Source: Carideicomes alvinocaridis
GTDB taxonomy: Bacteria > Pseudomonadota > Alphaproteobacteria > Rhodobacterales > Rhodobacteraceae
Length of the DNA stretch: 45,266 bases
NCBI GenBank assembly: GCA_005473895.2
Contig: SRJI02000040.1
Span: 1-45,266 of the forward strand
Reading direction: 5' to 3'
Position 1 is the first letter of the stretch; every line of letters begins with the position of its first letter. Under the pieces are notes generated by a model. It saw only the letters and a program-made list of their open reading frames with translations, did no database searches and was not told the origin of the DNA. The position numbers and the translations under genes were made by a program. Shown here in pieces: positions 1 to 8,715 of the stretch.

Positions 1-1
1 G

Positions 2-235
2 GGCGGGCTGCGGTTGCGGCACCTGCACGGCGTCCGCGCGGCCCGCGCCTTTGCCGGATGCGGGCGGGGCGAGCTGGTGGTCACTGACCGTGCGCTCGAG
101 GGCGCCACGGCCTGCGATGTCTACGGCCCCGCCCGGCTGGCCCGCACCGGCAGCGTCGCGATCATGCCGGATGGACGCCGGCTGACCGCGCGCGAGGTGT
201 CCGGGCGGCGCCCCTGGACGGGCCTGCCACGGTGA
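2..235 (+). CDS. ComEC/Rec2-like DNA uptake protein, C-terminal fragment
   Basis: The frame is open from base 2 and ends with TGA at 233-235, so this is the last 77 codons of a gene that begins upstream of the window. The C-terminal part of the metallo-beta-lactamase-like domain of ComEC proteins typically ends in a Cys-containing stretch followed by a segment like the one here (DVYGPARLARTGSVAI, then GRRPW near the end). In that family the protein forms the inner-membrane channel for transforming DNA. No membrane segment is visible because only the soluble tail is present. It converges on serS, leaving 148 bp with no clear terminator. The assignment rests on a short tail and is moderate. Confidence 0.5.
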   Translation, partial: GGLRLRHLHGVRAARAFAGCGRGELVVTDRALEGATACDVYGPARLARTGSVAIMPDGRRLTAREVSGRRPWTGLPR

Positions 236-383
236 GGGACAGGCAGGGCCGGGAGACGCCCCCCTTCGTGCAGGATGTCGTGCAGCCTCGCGGGCGCTCC
301 GGACGAACGCCGGGTCAGGCCTTCGGCCGGCGCAGCTTCAATGGCCTGCCACCACGGGGAGCGACAGGCCAGCCGGGGCCGTT

Positions 384-1676
384 CTAGGCGAGTTCCCCGT
401 CGCTCGTGATCCGGGTCTTGCCGCGGAGCCAGGGATGCAGCGCCTCGGGCAGCTCGACCGAGCCGTCCTCCTGCTGGCCGTTCTCCAGCACCGCGATCAG
501 CGCCCGGCCCACGGCAAGACCGGAGCCGTTCAGCGTGTGCAGGAATTCCGGCTTGCCGCCGCCCTCGGGCCGGAAGCGCGCGTTCATCCGCCGGGCCTGG
601 TAGGCGCCGCAGGTCGAGACCGAGGAGATCTCGCGGTAGGTGTTCTGGCCCGGCAGCCAGACCTCGATGTCGTGTGTCCGCCGCGCGCCCGCGCCCATGT
701 CGCCGGTGCAGAGCACCACGGTGCGATAGGGCAGGCCCAGCCGCTCGAGAATGCCCTCGGCGCAGCGGGTCATGCGCTGGTGTTCCTCCTCGGACTTGTC
801 CGGGTGGGTGACGGAGACCATCTCCACCTTCTCGAACTGGTGCTGGCGCAGCATGCCGGCGGTGTCCTTCCCGGCGCTGCCCGCCTCGGAGCGGAAGCAC
901 TGGGTGTGGGAGACGTAGCGGCGGGGCAGGGCGCCCTCGTCCACGATCTGCCCGTTGACGATGTTGGTCAGCGTGACCTCGGCGGTGGGGATCAGCCACC
1001 AGCCATCGGTGGTGCGATAGCTGTCCTCGCCGAATTTCGGCAGCTGCCCGGTGCCCAGCATCATCTCTTCACGCACCAGAACGGGGGTCCAGGTCTCGGA
1101 GAGGTCGTTCTCTTCGACATGGGTGTCCAGCATGAACTGCGCCAGCGCCCGGTGGACCCGCGCCACGGCGCCCGACAGCACCACGAAGCGCGCGCCGGAG
1201 AGCTTGGCCGCGGTCTCGAAATCCATGCCGGCGCGGACGGCGGGCAGCTCGTAATGCTCCTTGGCCGGGAAGGACATCTCGCGCGGCTCGCCCCAGCGGC
1301 GGATCTCCACGTTGTCGTCCTCGTCCGTCCCCTCGGGCACGTCGTCATAGGGGAGGTTGGGCAGCTCCAGCAGGCGCGCGGTCAGCTTCTCGTCGAGCTC
1401 CTTGGCGCGGGCCTGCATGGCGCCGACCAGCTCCTTCTGCTCGGAGACGAGAGCGCGGAGGCGCTGGAACTCATCCTCGTCGCCGCTGGCCTTGGCGGCG
1501 CCCACGGCCTTGGAGGCGCGGTTCTGCTCCGCCTGGGCGGTCTCGGCGGCAGTGATGGCCTGGCGCCGCTCCTCGTCGAGGGACAGGAGTTCCGACGACA
1601 CGGCGTCCATTCCACGGCGGGACAGGCCCGCATCGAAAGCGGCGGGGTTCTCGCGGATGGCACGGATGTCATGCAT
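384..1676 (-). CDS. serS: Seryl-tRNA synthetase
   Basis: This cytoplasmic enzyme charges tRNA-Ser (and tRNA-Sec where present) with serine. The 430-residue protein has the usual length. It starts with [18 protein letters not shown], followed by the long antiparallel coiled-coil arm (about residues 30-110, rich in Glu, Ala and Lys) that grips the tRNA long variable arm. The class II catalytic core follows, with motif 2 around [15 protein letters not shown] and motif 3 near the C-terminus ([18 protein letters not shown]). The ATG at 1674-1676 is preceded by AAGGAG about 8 nt upstream. It is transcribed alone, with the protease gene upstream on the same strand after a 107 bp gap. Confidence 0.97.
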   Translation of the reverse strand: MHDIRAIRENPAAFDAGLSRRGMDAVSSELLSLDEERRQAITAAETAQAEQNRASKAVGAAKASGDEDEFQRLRALVSEQKELVGAMQARAKELDEKLTARLLELPNLPYDDVPEGTDEDDNVEIRRWGEPREMSFPAKEHYELPAVRAGMDFETAAKLSGARFVVLSGAVARVHRALAQFMLDTHVEENDLSETWTPVLVREEMMLGTGQLPKFGEDSYRTTDGWWLIPTAEVTLTNIVNGQIVDEGALPRRYVSHTQCFRSEAGSAGKDTAGMLRQHQFEKVEMVSVTHPDKSEEEHQRMTRCAEGILERLGLPYRTVVLCTGDMGAGARRTHDIEVWLPGQNTYREISSVSTCGAYQARRMNARFRPEGGGKPEFLHTLNGSGLAVGRALIAVLENGQQEDGSVELPEALHPWLRGKTRITSDGELA

Positions 1677-1783
1677 CGGTCTGCTCCTTGCTCGTCTGTG
1701 GTCTCGGTCAGGTGGGCAGGCTCATACGCGAAGATTCGTCCCGATGGTAGAGGAGCCGTGGCGATGGGGTTGGAGCTGGTGGC

Positions 1784-2509
1784 TCATTCGATCGCCTGGC
1801 GCACCCAGTCGCCCGCCACCGGGCCGAGGGTGCGGCCGCCGCTGCGGGCCGAGACGACGCCCACCACCTGCCAGCCGTCGCCGGAGCGCTGCAGGATCGG
1901 GCCGCCGGAATTGCCAGGCCGGACGGGGCAGTCGAGGCGCAGCACGCCGTCCCGGGTCGTGCCGGGGCAATCGAAGCGCCCGCTCAGCCGGTGCGGCCGG
2001 TGGTCGTGGTAGCCGAGGATCGCGAAGGGGCCCTCCGGCGCATGGCCCAGGGGCAGCGGGGGCACCGCGAGCGACCGGGACAGGACCAGCACGGCGAGGT
2101 CGCGGCGCAGGTCGATGCGGTCGCCGGAGCCGGTTCCCCTGCTGGCTCCGGGGGCGAGACGGACCTCGGCCACGCCGGAATGGCCGGCATGCTCCCCGCC
2201 CAGCCAGCCGGCCACGAAATGCAGATCCGCCAGGGCGATGGGCCGGCCGTCGCCCCGCAGCACGCAATGGGCAGCGGTCAGCACCCGCCGCGGCGCCACC
2301 AGCGTGCCCGAGCACATGCCGCGCCGCCGGTAGCCCGCCGCGTTGACCCGCCCAACCGCCTGCCACTCCTCCATCGCGTCGAGCGGCAGCGCGGGCAGCG
2401 CGGGCTCGGCCCCTGCCGAGGCGGCGGCCAGTAGCGCGAGGCAGAGCGTGACAGCCCATCGCCGCGCCCCGGCGCCTGCCGTCGCCAACCGGTCCCGCTG
2501 TCCACCCAT
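1784..2509 (-). CDS. Secreted trypsin-like serine protease (S1 family)
   Basis: A 241-residue protein with an N-terminal hydrophobic signal segment (about residues 17-34, ending ASAGA), so it is probably exported to the periplasm or outside. The chymotrypsin-fold triad is complete: His81 in TAAHC, Asp137 in RRDLAVLVL and Ser201 in GNSGGP. Four cysteines fit two disulfides (C66-C82 next to the catalytic His, and C181-C194). It is close to the minimal S1 domain with no PDZ or other accessory domain, unlike DegP-type proteases. The substrate cannot be inferred. The gene is divergent from yajC across a 229 bp gap. Confidence 0.85.
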   Translation of the reverse strand: MGGQRDRLATAGAGARRWAVTLCLALLAAASAGAEPALPALPLDAMEEWQAVGRVNAAGYRRRGMCSGTLVAPRRVLTAAHCVLRGDGRPIALADLHFVAGWLGGEHAGHSGVAEVRLAPGASRGTGSGDRIDLRRDLAVLVLSRSLAVPPLPLGHAPEGPFAILGYHDHRPHRLSGRFDCPGTTRDGVLRLDCPVRPGNSGGPILQRSGDGWQVVGVVSARSGGRTLGPVAGDWVRQAIE

Positions 2510-2657
2510 CTGCCGCCTTTCCCGATGTCCGGAGCCCCTGGCCGGTGCCCCACCTTCGGGGCGAGCCTACCGCAGATTGCAGCCCCGCCAACCCCCCCGC
2601 TTCGGGTCCGGCGGGCGAGGGCGGGGGGATGCGTCAAACCGGCCCGTTCGCGCCGCC

Positions 2658-2686
2658 TTGCATTGGTCTGCCGCCGCGCATAGGTT
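2658..2686 (+). promoter_or_regulatory. Candidate sigma-70 promoter of the yajC-secDF operon
   Basis: TTGCAT at 2658-2663 and TAGGTT at 2681-2686 are separated by 17 bp. This puts transcription start near 2693 and leaves a leader of about 45 nt with GAGAGGA before the yajC ATG. Assigned by eye only. Confidence 0.4.
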
Positions 2687-2738
2687 CCGCGCAATTCCGC
2701 GGGGGCTCCCCGCCTGCCAATGACAGAGAGGACCCCCC

Positions 2739-3029
2739 ATGGAAGGTGGCGCGATCGCCCAGTTCATTCCGCTGATCCTGATCTTCGCGATCATGTATTT
2801 CCTGCTGATCCGGCCCCAGCAGAAGAAGATGAAGGATCACCAGGCCATGGTGAAGGCGCTGCGCCGGGGCGACCAGGTGGTCACCCAGGGCGGCATCATC
2901 GGCAAGGTCTCCAAGGTCAAGGACGACGGCGAGCTCGACGTCGAGATTGCCGAAGGCGTGAAGGTGCGCGTCGTGCAATCCACCATCTCGCAGGTCATCT
3001 CCAAGACCGAGCCCGCGGAAAAAGGCTGA
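2739..3029 (+). CDS. yajC: Preprotein translocase subunit YajC
   Basis: A 96-residue inner-membrane protein that associates with SecDF and supports Sec-dependent export. A single N-terminal membrane segment (about residues 6-24, FIPLILIFAIMYFLLI) is followed by the family signature RPQQKKMKDHQ. The small soluble domain has the conserved GDQVVTQGGIIGKV stretch and ends in a short charged tail. GAGAGGA precedes the ATG. It is first in the operon; secD follows after 81 bp. Confidence 0.96.
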   Translation: MEGGAIAQFIPLILIFAIMYFLLIRPQQKKMKDHQAMVKALRRGDQVVTQGGIIGKVSKVKDDGELDVEIAEGVKVRVVQSTISQVISKTEPAEKG

Positions 3030-3040
3030 TCCAGCCTTCG

Positions 3041-3067
3041 GCGCCGGCCGCACCCGCGGGCCGGCGC
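3041..3067 (+). other. GC-rich intercistronic hairpin between yajC and secD
   Basis: GCGCCGGCC (3041-3049) and GGCCGGCGC (3059-3067) form a perfect 9 bp stem with a 9 nt loop. No T-run follows, so it is not a standard intrinsic terminator. It could stabilise the upstream mRNA end or tune expression across the gap. Confidence 0.4.
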
Positions 3068-3110
3068 GCGGACGTCCCATTTCCAAACCGCCCTCAAGAA
3101 GGCGCTCTTC

Positions 3111-4772
3111 ATGGTCCATATCGATCTCTGGAAACGCATCCTCATCTGGGGGCTCTGCGTCATCGGCCTGTTCCTGGCGATGCCCAACCTCTTCTACGAC
3201 CGGGTGGAGACCCATAACGACGCGGTCCAGACGATCGAGAAGCAGGGCAGCAGCCCCGAGCTGGAAGCGCTCGAAGGGGCGTGGCCGTCCTGGCTGCCCT
3301 CCGACCTGGTCAACCTGGGCCTCGACCTGCGGGGCGGCGCGCATCTGCTGGCCGAAGTGCGGATGGAAGAGGTCTACGAGGCGCGGATCACCGGGCTCTG
3401 GCCGCAGGTGCGCGACGCGCTGCGGCCGCTGCGCGACACCGTCGGTTCGATCCGGCGGCAGAATTCGCCCAAGGACCAGCTGAAGATCCGCATCGGCAAT
3501 CCCGAGGGGATGGAGCAGGCGCTGCAAACCGTGCGCGGACTGGCCACGCCGGTCGCCTCGCTCAGCGGTGGCGGCGGCCAGGACATCGAGGTGTCGGCCC
3601 AGGGCGACGTGATGACGATCCAGCTGTCGGATGCCGAGAAGGCCGCCAGCGACGAGCGCACGGTGCAGCAGGCGCTGGAGATCATCCGCCGCCGCATCGA
3701 CGAGGTGGGCACCCGCGAACCCACGATCCAGCGCCAGGGCACCGACCGCATCCTGATCCAGGTGCCGGGCCTCGGCTCGGCGCAGGAGCTCAAGGACATC
3801 ATCGGCACCACCGCGCAGCTGACCTTCCAGCCGGTCGTGTCGCGCGGCAGCAGCGCCGACGCCCAGCCCGGCATCGGCGAGGAGGTGCTGCCCGCCATGG
3901 ACGAGGAAGGGGTCTATTACACCCTGACCGAGGCCCCCGTCGTCACCGGCGAGGACCTGGTGGATGCGCAGCCCTCCTTCGACCAGAACGGCCGCCCGGC
4001 GGTGAACTTCCGCTTCGACGGCGCCGGCGCGCGCAAGTTCGGCGACTACACCGCCGAGAATATCGGCAACCCCTTCGCCATCGTGCTCGATGACGAGGTG
4101 ATCTCGGCCCCGGTGATCCAGAGCCACATTCCCGGCGGCTCGGGCATCATCACCGGCAATTTCTCCGTCGAGGAAAGCACCAACCTCGCCGTGCTGCTGC
4201 GGGCCGGTGCGCTGCCCGCGGGGCTCGACTTCCTCGAGGAACGGACGATCGGGCCGGAACTCGGCGCGGATTCGATCAAGGCCGGGCAGATCGCCTGCAT
4301 CGTCGCCTTCGTCGCTGTGCTGGTCTTCATGCTGGCCAGCTACGGCCTCTTCGGGCTGTTCGCCAATATCGCGCTGCTGATCAACGTCGGCCTGATCTTC
4401 GGCCTGCTGTCGACCATCGGCGCCACGCTGACCCTGCCGGGGATCGCCGGGATCGTGCTGACCATCGGCATGGCGGTGGACGCCAACGTGCTGATCTTCG
4501 AGCGTATCCGCGAGGAGGCCAAGACCGCCCGCGGCCCGGCCCGCGCCATCGAGCTGGGCTATGAAAAGGCGATCTCGGCCATTGCCGACGCCAACATCAC
4601 CACCTTCCTGACCGCCGTCATCCTCTTCGTCATGGGCTCCGGCCCGGTGCGCGGCTTCGCCATCACCCTCGGCCTCGGCATCATCACCTCGGTCTTCACC
4701 GCGATCTACGTGACGCGGCTGCTGATCGTCATGTGGTTCGAGCGCCGCCGCCCCAAAACCCTGGAGGTCTGA
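3111..4772 (+). CDS. secD: Protein translocase subunit SecD
   Basis: SecD works with SecF at the Sec translocon, using the proton gradient to pull preproteins across the inner membrane. The 553-residue protein has TM1 at about residues 8-25, then the conserved LGLDLRGGAHLL motif (about 69-80). A large periplasmic region follows, containing the P1 repeats (REPTIQRQGTDRILIQVPG), and then five C-terminal membrane helices with the RND-type AVDANVLIFERIREE motif. The stop is followed after 3 nt by the secF start, so translation is probably coupled. SecD and SecF are separate here rather than fused. Confidence 0.97.
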   Translation: MVHIDLWKRILIWGLCVIGLFLAMPNLFYDRVETHNDAVQTIEKQGSSPELEALEGAWPSWLPSDLVNLGLDLRGGAHLLAEVRMEEVYEARITGLWPQVRDALRPLRDTVGSIRRQNSPKDQLKIRIGNPEGMEQALQTVRGLATPVASLSGGGGQDIEVSAQGDVMTIQLSDAEKAASDERTVQQALEIIRRRIDEVGTREPTIQRQGTDRILIQVPGLGSAQELKDIIGTTAQLTFQPVVSRGSSADAQPGIGEEVLPAMDEEGVYYTLTEAPVVTGEDLVDAQPSFDQNGRPAVNFRFDGAGARKFGDYTAENIGNPFAIVLDDEVISAPVIQSHIPGGSGIITGNFSVEESTNLAVLLRAGALPAGLDFLEERTIGPELGADSIKAGQIACIVAFVAVLVFMLASYGLFGLFANIALLINVGLIFGLLSTIGATLTLPGIAGIVLTIGMAVDANVLIFERIREEAKTARGPARAIELGYEKAISAIADANITTFLTAVILFVMGSGPVRGFAITLGLGIITSVFTAIYVTRLLIVMWFERRRPKTLEV

Positions 4773-4775
4773 TCC

Positions 4776-5753
4776 ATGGCCATGAAGCGCCTTCGCCTCG
4801 TCCCGCGGGACACGAGCTGGGATTTCTTCTCGCGCTCCAAGCTGTGGCTCGGGATCTCCGCCTTCATGATGGTGCTGGCGCTCGTCTCCTTCGGGGTGCG
4901 CGGGCTGAATTACGGCATCGACTTCCGCGGCGGCACCACCATCCGCACCGAAAGCGCCGAGCCCGTCGTCGTGGGCGATTACCGCGACGCGCTGCAGGGG
5001 CTGGAGCTGGGCGACGTGCTGATCTCGGAGGTCTACGACCCCTCCTTCGGACCGGACAAGAACGTGGCCATGGTCCGCATCCAGGCCCAGAACGAGACGG
5101 AATCGGTCAGCTCCGACACCATCGCGCAGGTCGAGGCCGCGCTGCAGGAGGTCGCCCCGGACATCCAGTTCCTGTCGGTGGAAAGCGTCGGGCCCAAGGT
5201 CTCGGGCGAGCTGATCTGGACCGCCGCCATCGCCGTGCTTCTCGCCATCGGGGCGGTGCTGGTCTATATCTGGCTGCGCTTCGAGTGGCAGTTCGCCGTG
5301 GGCGCCGTGCTGGCGCTGGTGCATGACGTGGTGCTGACGCTGGGGATCTTCTCCGAGCTGCAACTCAAGTTCGACCTGGCGATCATCGCGGCGCTGCTGA
5401 CCATCGTGGGCTATTCGCTGAACGACACCGTTGTCGTCTTCGACCGGGTGCGGGAGAACCTGCGCAAGTTCAAGAAGATGGAGCTGAAGGAGGTGCTGAA
5501 CCTCTCGATCAACGAGACGCTCAGCCGGACGATGATGACCTCGGTCACCACGCTGATCGCCCTGATCGCCCTGATCGTGCTGGGCGGCGACGTGATCCGC
5601 GGCTTCGTCTTCGCCATGACCTGGGGCGTGATCGTGGGCACCTATTCGTCGATCTTCGTGGCCTCGGCGATCCTGCTGCGGCTGGGGGTCAAGCGCGACT
5701 GGTCCAAGCCCGACGCCAACGCCGGGACGCAATTCGCCGACATCGATGCCTGA
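4776..5753 (+). CDS. secF: Protein translocase subunit SecF
   Basis: Partner of SecD in proton-driven export. At 325 residues it has the expected architecture: TM1 near residues 22-44, the signature GIDFRGGT, a periplasmic domain, then a five-helix block. That block carries YSLNDTVVVFDRVRE and the conserved NETLSRTMMTSVTT stretch. The ATG lies just after the secD stop. Its 3' end overlaps the next gene by 8 nt, so the downstream TSUP permease is probably translated from the same message. Confidence 0.97.
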   Translation: MAMKRLRLVPRDTSWDFFSRSKLWLGISAFMMVLALVSFGVRGLNYGIDFRGGTTIRTESAEPVVVGDYRDALQGLELGDVLISEVYDPSFGPDKNVAMVRIQAQNETESVSSDTIAQVEAALQEVAPDIQFLSVESVGPKVSGELIWTAAIAVLLAIGAVLVYIWLRFEWQFAVGAVLALVHDVVLTLGIFSELQLKFDLAIIAALLTIVGYSLNDTVVVFDRVRENLRKFKKMELKEVLNLSINETLSRTMMTSVTTLIALIALIVLGGDVIRGFVFAMTWGVIVGTYSSIFVASAILLRLGVKRDWSKPDANAGTQFADIDA

Positions 5754-6498
5754 AGCCCTGGGCCCGCTGCTGGAGAGCGGCGGGCTCTGGCTGCTGATCG
5801 GGGCCACCCTGGCGGCCGGGCTGGTGCGCGGCTTTGCCGGTTTCGGCACCGGCATGATCTACCTGCCCGCCGCGGGCCAGGTGCTGGACCCGCTGCCGGC
5901 GGTGCTGACCCTCCTGGTGATGGACCTGTTCGGCCCGGTGCCCAACGTGCCGCGCGCCTGGACCACCGCCGACAAGCGCGAGCTCGGGCTGCTGTTCGGC
6001 GGCATGGTGGTGGCGCTGCCCTTCGGTCTGGCGCTGCTGATGCTGCTTCCGCCCGAGATCTTCCGCTACGGGGTCTCCGTCCTGACGCTGGCGCTGCTGG
6101 TCATGCTGGTGGGCGGGCTGCGCTACCGCGGCGCCATGACCCGCCCGCTGGTGGCCGGGACCGGCGGGCTGGCGGGGCTGCTGGGCGGGGTCGCGGGGCT
6201 GCCCGGGCCGCCGGTCATCCTGCTCTACATGGCCTCGCCGCTGCCGGCCGCGGTGGTGAGGGCGACCAACCTGCTGTTCCTCTTCGGCTTTGACCTGGCG
6301 ATGCTGGCGCTGACCGGGCTGCAGGGCTTGCTGGGATGGGAGGTGCTGGTGCTGGGCCTCGTGCTGGCGGTGCCGAACCTGGTGGGCAACATCGCCGGGG
6401 GCTGGCTGTTCCGGCCCGGTGGCGAACGGATCTACCGCGCCGTGGCCTATATCGTGATCGCCGTCTCGGCCCTTTCCGGCCTGCCGTTCTGGGACTAG
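5746..6498 (+). CDS. TSUP (TauE/SafE) family membrane permease
   Basis: A 250-residue, very hydrophobic protein with about seven or eight predicted membrane helices. The early GFAGFGTGMIYLP motif and the matching GLLGGVAGLPGPPVILLYM motif in the second half are the internal-duplication signatures of the TauE/SafE family. Characterised members move sulfite, sulfoacetate or related small anions; the substrate here is unknown. The ATG at 5746 lies inside the end of secF (8 nt overlap). The next gene, a Mth938-like protein, follows after about 57 bp. Confidence 0.88.
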   Translation: MPEALGPLLESGGLWLLIGATLAAGLVRGFAGFGTGMIYLPAAGQVLDPLPAVLTLLVMDLFGPVPNVPRAWTTADKRELGLLFGGMVVALPFGLALLMLLPPEIFRYGVSVLTLALLVMLVGGLRYRGAMTRPLVAGTGGLAGLLGGVAGLPGPPVILLYMASPLPAAVVRATNLLFLFGFDLAMLALTGLQGLLGWEVLVLGLVLAVPNLVGNIAGGWLFRPGGERIYRAVAYIVIAVSALSGLPFWD

Positions 6499-6555
6499 GG
6501 CGCGGTTCGTGCTAGGTGCTGCCCCGTGCGAAAGGGCGGCCGAAGGAGGCTTCAC

Positions 6556-6909
6556 ATGCGGCTCAACGAGATCAGTTTCGACGATTCCCTGCCGGTGGAC
6601 GGCTACGGCCCCGGCTTCTTCCGGGTGGCCGGCGAGGTCCACGAGGGCGCGCTGTGCCTGGCGCCCACGGGCCGGGGCGGCTGGGGCGGCTACGACGATG
6701 TCGAGACGCTGCTGGCGCTCAAGGACCGGATCGACGTTCTGTTCATCGGCACGGGGGCGGACATGGCCTATCTGCCGCGCGCCTTCCGCGAGCGGCTGGA
6801 GGCCGAGGAGATGGCGATCGAGGCCATGGCGACCGGCCCCGCCTGCCGCACCTACAACGTGCTGCTGAGCGAGGGGCGGCGCGTGGCGCTGGCGGCGCTG
6901 CCGGTCTGA
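6556..6909 (+). CDS. Mth938-like (DUF498) domain protein
   Basis: A 117-residue soluble protein matching the Mth938/NDUFAF3 fold family: MRLNEISFDDSLPVDGYGPG at the start, the central DVLFIGTGADMAYLP, and the tail ACRTYNVLLSEGRRVALAAL. The mitochondrial relative NDUFAF3 helps assemble respiratory complex I, but the bacterial role is not established. The ATG at 6556 was chosen over an upstream GTG at 6526 because AGGAGG sits 6-7 nt before it. It is last in the yajC-secDF transcription unit and converges on tpiA with 21 bp between them. Confidence 0.85.
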   Translation: MRLNEISFDDSLPVDGYGPGFFRVAGEVHEGALCLAPTGRGGWGGYDDVETLLALKDRIDVLFIGTGADMAYLPRAFRERLEAEEMAIEAMATGPACRTYNVLLSEGRRVALAALPV

Positions 6910-6930
6910 GCCCGGGCAGCGCGGCGGCGC

Positions 6931-7686
6931 TCAGTCCGCCGCCTCCTCGAGCGCGGTGACGATGGGGGAGAAATCCTGCGCCGTGAGGCTGGCCCCGCCG
7001 ACCAGCGCGCCGTCCACGTTGGAGACGGCAAAGATCTCGGCCGCGTTGGCCCCTTTCACCGACCCGCCATAGAGCAGCCGCACCGAGCGGCCCACGCCGG
7101 CCCCGAAGCGGCGTTCCAGCCGGCCGCGGATGAAGTCGTGCACCTCGCCGATCTGCGCGGGCTCCGCCACCCGGCCGGTGCCGATGGCCCAGACCGGTTC
7201 ATAGGCGACGACGAGGCTGTGGCCTGTCGCCTCGTCGGGGATGGAGCCCGAAAGCTGCCCGCCGATGATGTCGAGCGTGTTGGAGGCGTCGCGCTCTTCC
7301 AGGGTCTCGCCGACGCAGATGATGGTCACCAGCTCCTCCGCCATGGCGGCCTTGGCCTTGGCGCGGACCTGCGCGTCGCGCTCGCCGTGATCCGCCCGCC
7401 GCTCGGAATGGCCCAGGATGACGTGGCTCGCACCCGCGTCGCGCAGCATGGCGGCCGAGATGTCGCCGGTATGGGCGCCCGCGCCCTCGGCGTGGCAATC
7501 CTGCCCGCCGACCATCACCGCGCTGCCCTCGGCCAGTTGCGCCGCCCGGGCGATCAGCGTCGCGGGCGGGCAGATCAGCACCTCGCAGCCCGGCTCGGCA
7601 TGGGCGGCGACCAGCGCCTCGAGCTCCGACAGGCTCGTCGAGAGGCCGTTCATCTTCCAGTTTCCCGCCGCCAATCCGCGCCGCAT
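6931..7686 (-). CDS. tpiA: Triosephosphate isomerase
   Basis: Interconverts dihydroxyacetone phosphate and glyceraldehyde 3-phosphate in the cytoplasm. The TIM-barrel protein of 251 residues carries all catalytic residues: Asn9 and Lys11 in GNWKMNG, His93 in LGHSERR and Glu163 in [11 protein letters not shown]. The phosphate-binding LLYGGSVK lies near the C-terminus. The ATG at 7684-7686 was preferred over one 39 nt upstream, because GAGGAG is 6 nt before it and family members start at this position. It is transcribed alone and is divergent from the dioxygenase gene. Confidence 0.97.
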   Translation of the reverse strand: MRRGLAAGNWKMNGLSTSLSELEALVAAHAEPGCEVLICPPATLIARAAQLAEGSAVMVGGQDCHAEGAGAHTGDISAAMLRDAGASHVILGHSERRADHGERDAQVRAKAKAAMAEELVTIICVGETLEERDASNTLDIIGGQLSGSIPDEATGHSLVVAYEPVWAIGTGRVAEPAQIGEVHDFIRGRLERRFGAGVGRSVRLLYGGSVKGANAAEIFAVSNVDGALVGGASLTAQDFSPIVTALEEAAD

Positions 7687-7750
7687 GGGCTTACTCCTCT
7701 CGTTCCGGTTCCTGCCAACATGCAACGGGGGGCGGGACAGTCAACCCGGC

Positions 7751-7779
7751 TTGCCCGGACAGGACGGAAAAGCTACGCA
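7751..7779 (+). promoter_or_regulatory. Candidate near-leaderless promoter of the dioxygenase gene
   Basis: TTGCCC at 7751-7756 and TACGCA at 7774-7779 are 17 bp apart, and only 8 nt separate the -10 from the ATG at 7788. No Shine-Dalgarno is visible. The predicted transcript would start within 1-2 nt of the start codon. Confidence 0.4.
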
Positions 7780-7787
7780 GGCGGGCG

Positions 7788-8711
7788 ATGACCGAGCGCC
7801 GTTTCATTCCCCGTCTCGATGCCCGCGCCCTTGCCCGGGAAGAGCCCTCCGCCATGGCCGAGCTGCGCCGCGGGGTGGAGGAGGCGGGCTTTCTCACCGT
7901 GCACCACACCGCGATCGACCGGGCGCGGATGGAGGAGGTGATCGCCGCCTACCGCGCCTTCTTTGCCCTGCCGGAGGAGGCGAAGGCGCGGGTGGACATG
8001 GCGCGCACCGGCGCCAATCGCGGCTGGGGCGCGCCGCTTTCCGAACGTGTCGATCCCGGCGCCAACCCGGATTACAAGCAGGTCTTCGACGTGGGCTACG
8101 AGATGCCGCCGGGCGATCCGCTGGCCGCGCTGCCGGTCTACGCGCCCAACCTCTGGCCGACGGAGCTGCCGGGCTTCCGGCGCATCGTGACGGAGTATTA
8201 CGCCCAGGCGATGGAGGTCTCGCTGGGGCTGCTGCGGGCCATCGCGGCGGCCATCGGCGCGGATCGCGACTATTTCGCCACCCGCTTTTCCCGGCCCATG
8301 GCGCTGTTGCGGGCCAATCATTACCCGCCGCGCCCGGGCTGGGCCGGGGCGCGGGATTTCGGCATCGGCGCGCATACCGATTACGGTTGTCTCACCCTGC
8401 TGGGCACCGACGGCACGCCGGGGCTTGAGGTGGAGCGCCCCGATGGCGGCTGGGCCCCGGTCAGCGCCGCGCCGGGGGAGTTCATCGTCAATTTCGGCGA
8501 GATGCTGGAGATGTGGACCGAGGGGAGGGTGCGCGCCACCCCGCACCGGGTGACCGGAGGGGCCGAGGCGCGGATCTCCATCCCGCTCTTCTTCAACCCG
8601 AACCACGACACCAACGTGGCGCCGATGGGATCGGGCCGCGTGATACGTGCCGGCGACCACCTGTCGAAGCGGATCAACGAGACCTACCTGCACCTCGCCG
8701 CGCAGGCGTGA
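7788..8711 (+). CDS. Isopenicillin N synthase-family 2-oxoglutarate/Fe(II) dioxygenase
   Basis: A 307-residue non-heme iron oxygenase. The iron ligands are clear: His196 and Asp198 in AHTDYG and His253 in TPHRV. The 2-oxoglutarate carboxylate-binding pair R-x-S follows at Arg262/Ser264 (ARISIPLFF). The N-terminal half is the typical DIOX_N domain. The whole protein resembles the bacterial isopenicillin-N-synthase-like group, in which most members act on unknown small molecules; antibiotic synthesis should not be assumed. No biosynthetic neighbours are present. The gene converges on the CDF transporter gene with 4 bp between the stops. Confidence 0.85.
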   Translation: MTERRFIPRLDARALAREEPSAMAELRRGVEEAGFLTVHHTAIDRARMEEVIAAYRAFFALPEEAKARVDMARTGANRGWGAPLSERVDPGANPDYKQVFDVGYEMPPGDPLAALPVYAPNLWPTELPGFRRIVTEYYAQAMEVSLGLLRAIAAAIGADRDYFATRFSRPMALLRANHYPPRPGWAGARDFGIGAHTDYGCLTLLGTDGTPGLEVERPDGGWAPVSAAPGEFIVNFGEMLEMWTEGRVRATPHRVTGGAEARISIPLFFNPNHDTNVAPMGSGRVIRAGDHLSKRINETYLHLAAQA

Positions 8712-8715
8712 CGGC

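Noticed and set aside
2634-5855. A 1073-codon minus-strand open frame across yajC-secDF
   Set aside because: It is antisense to genes with clear SecD, SecF and YajC motifs. Its product is an Asp/His/Arg/Gly/Gln-rich shadow typical of antisense frames in GC-rich DNA.
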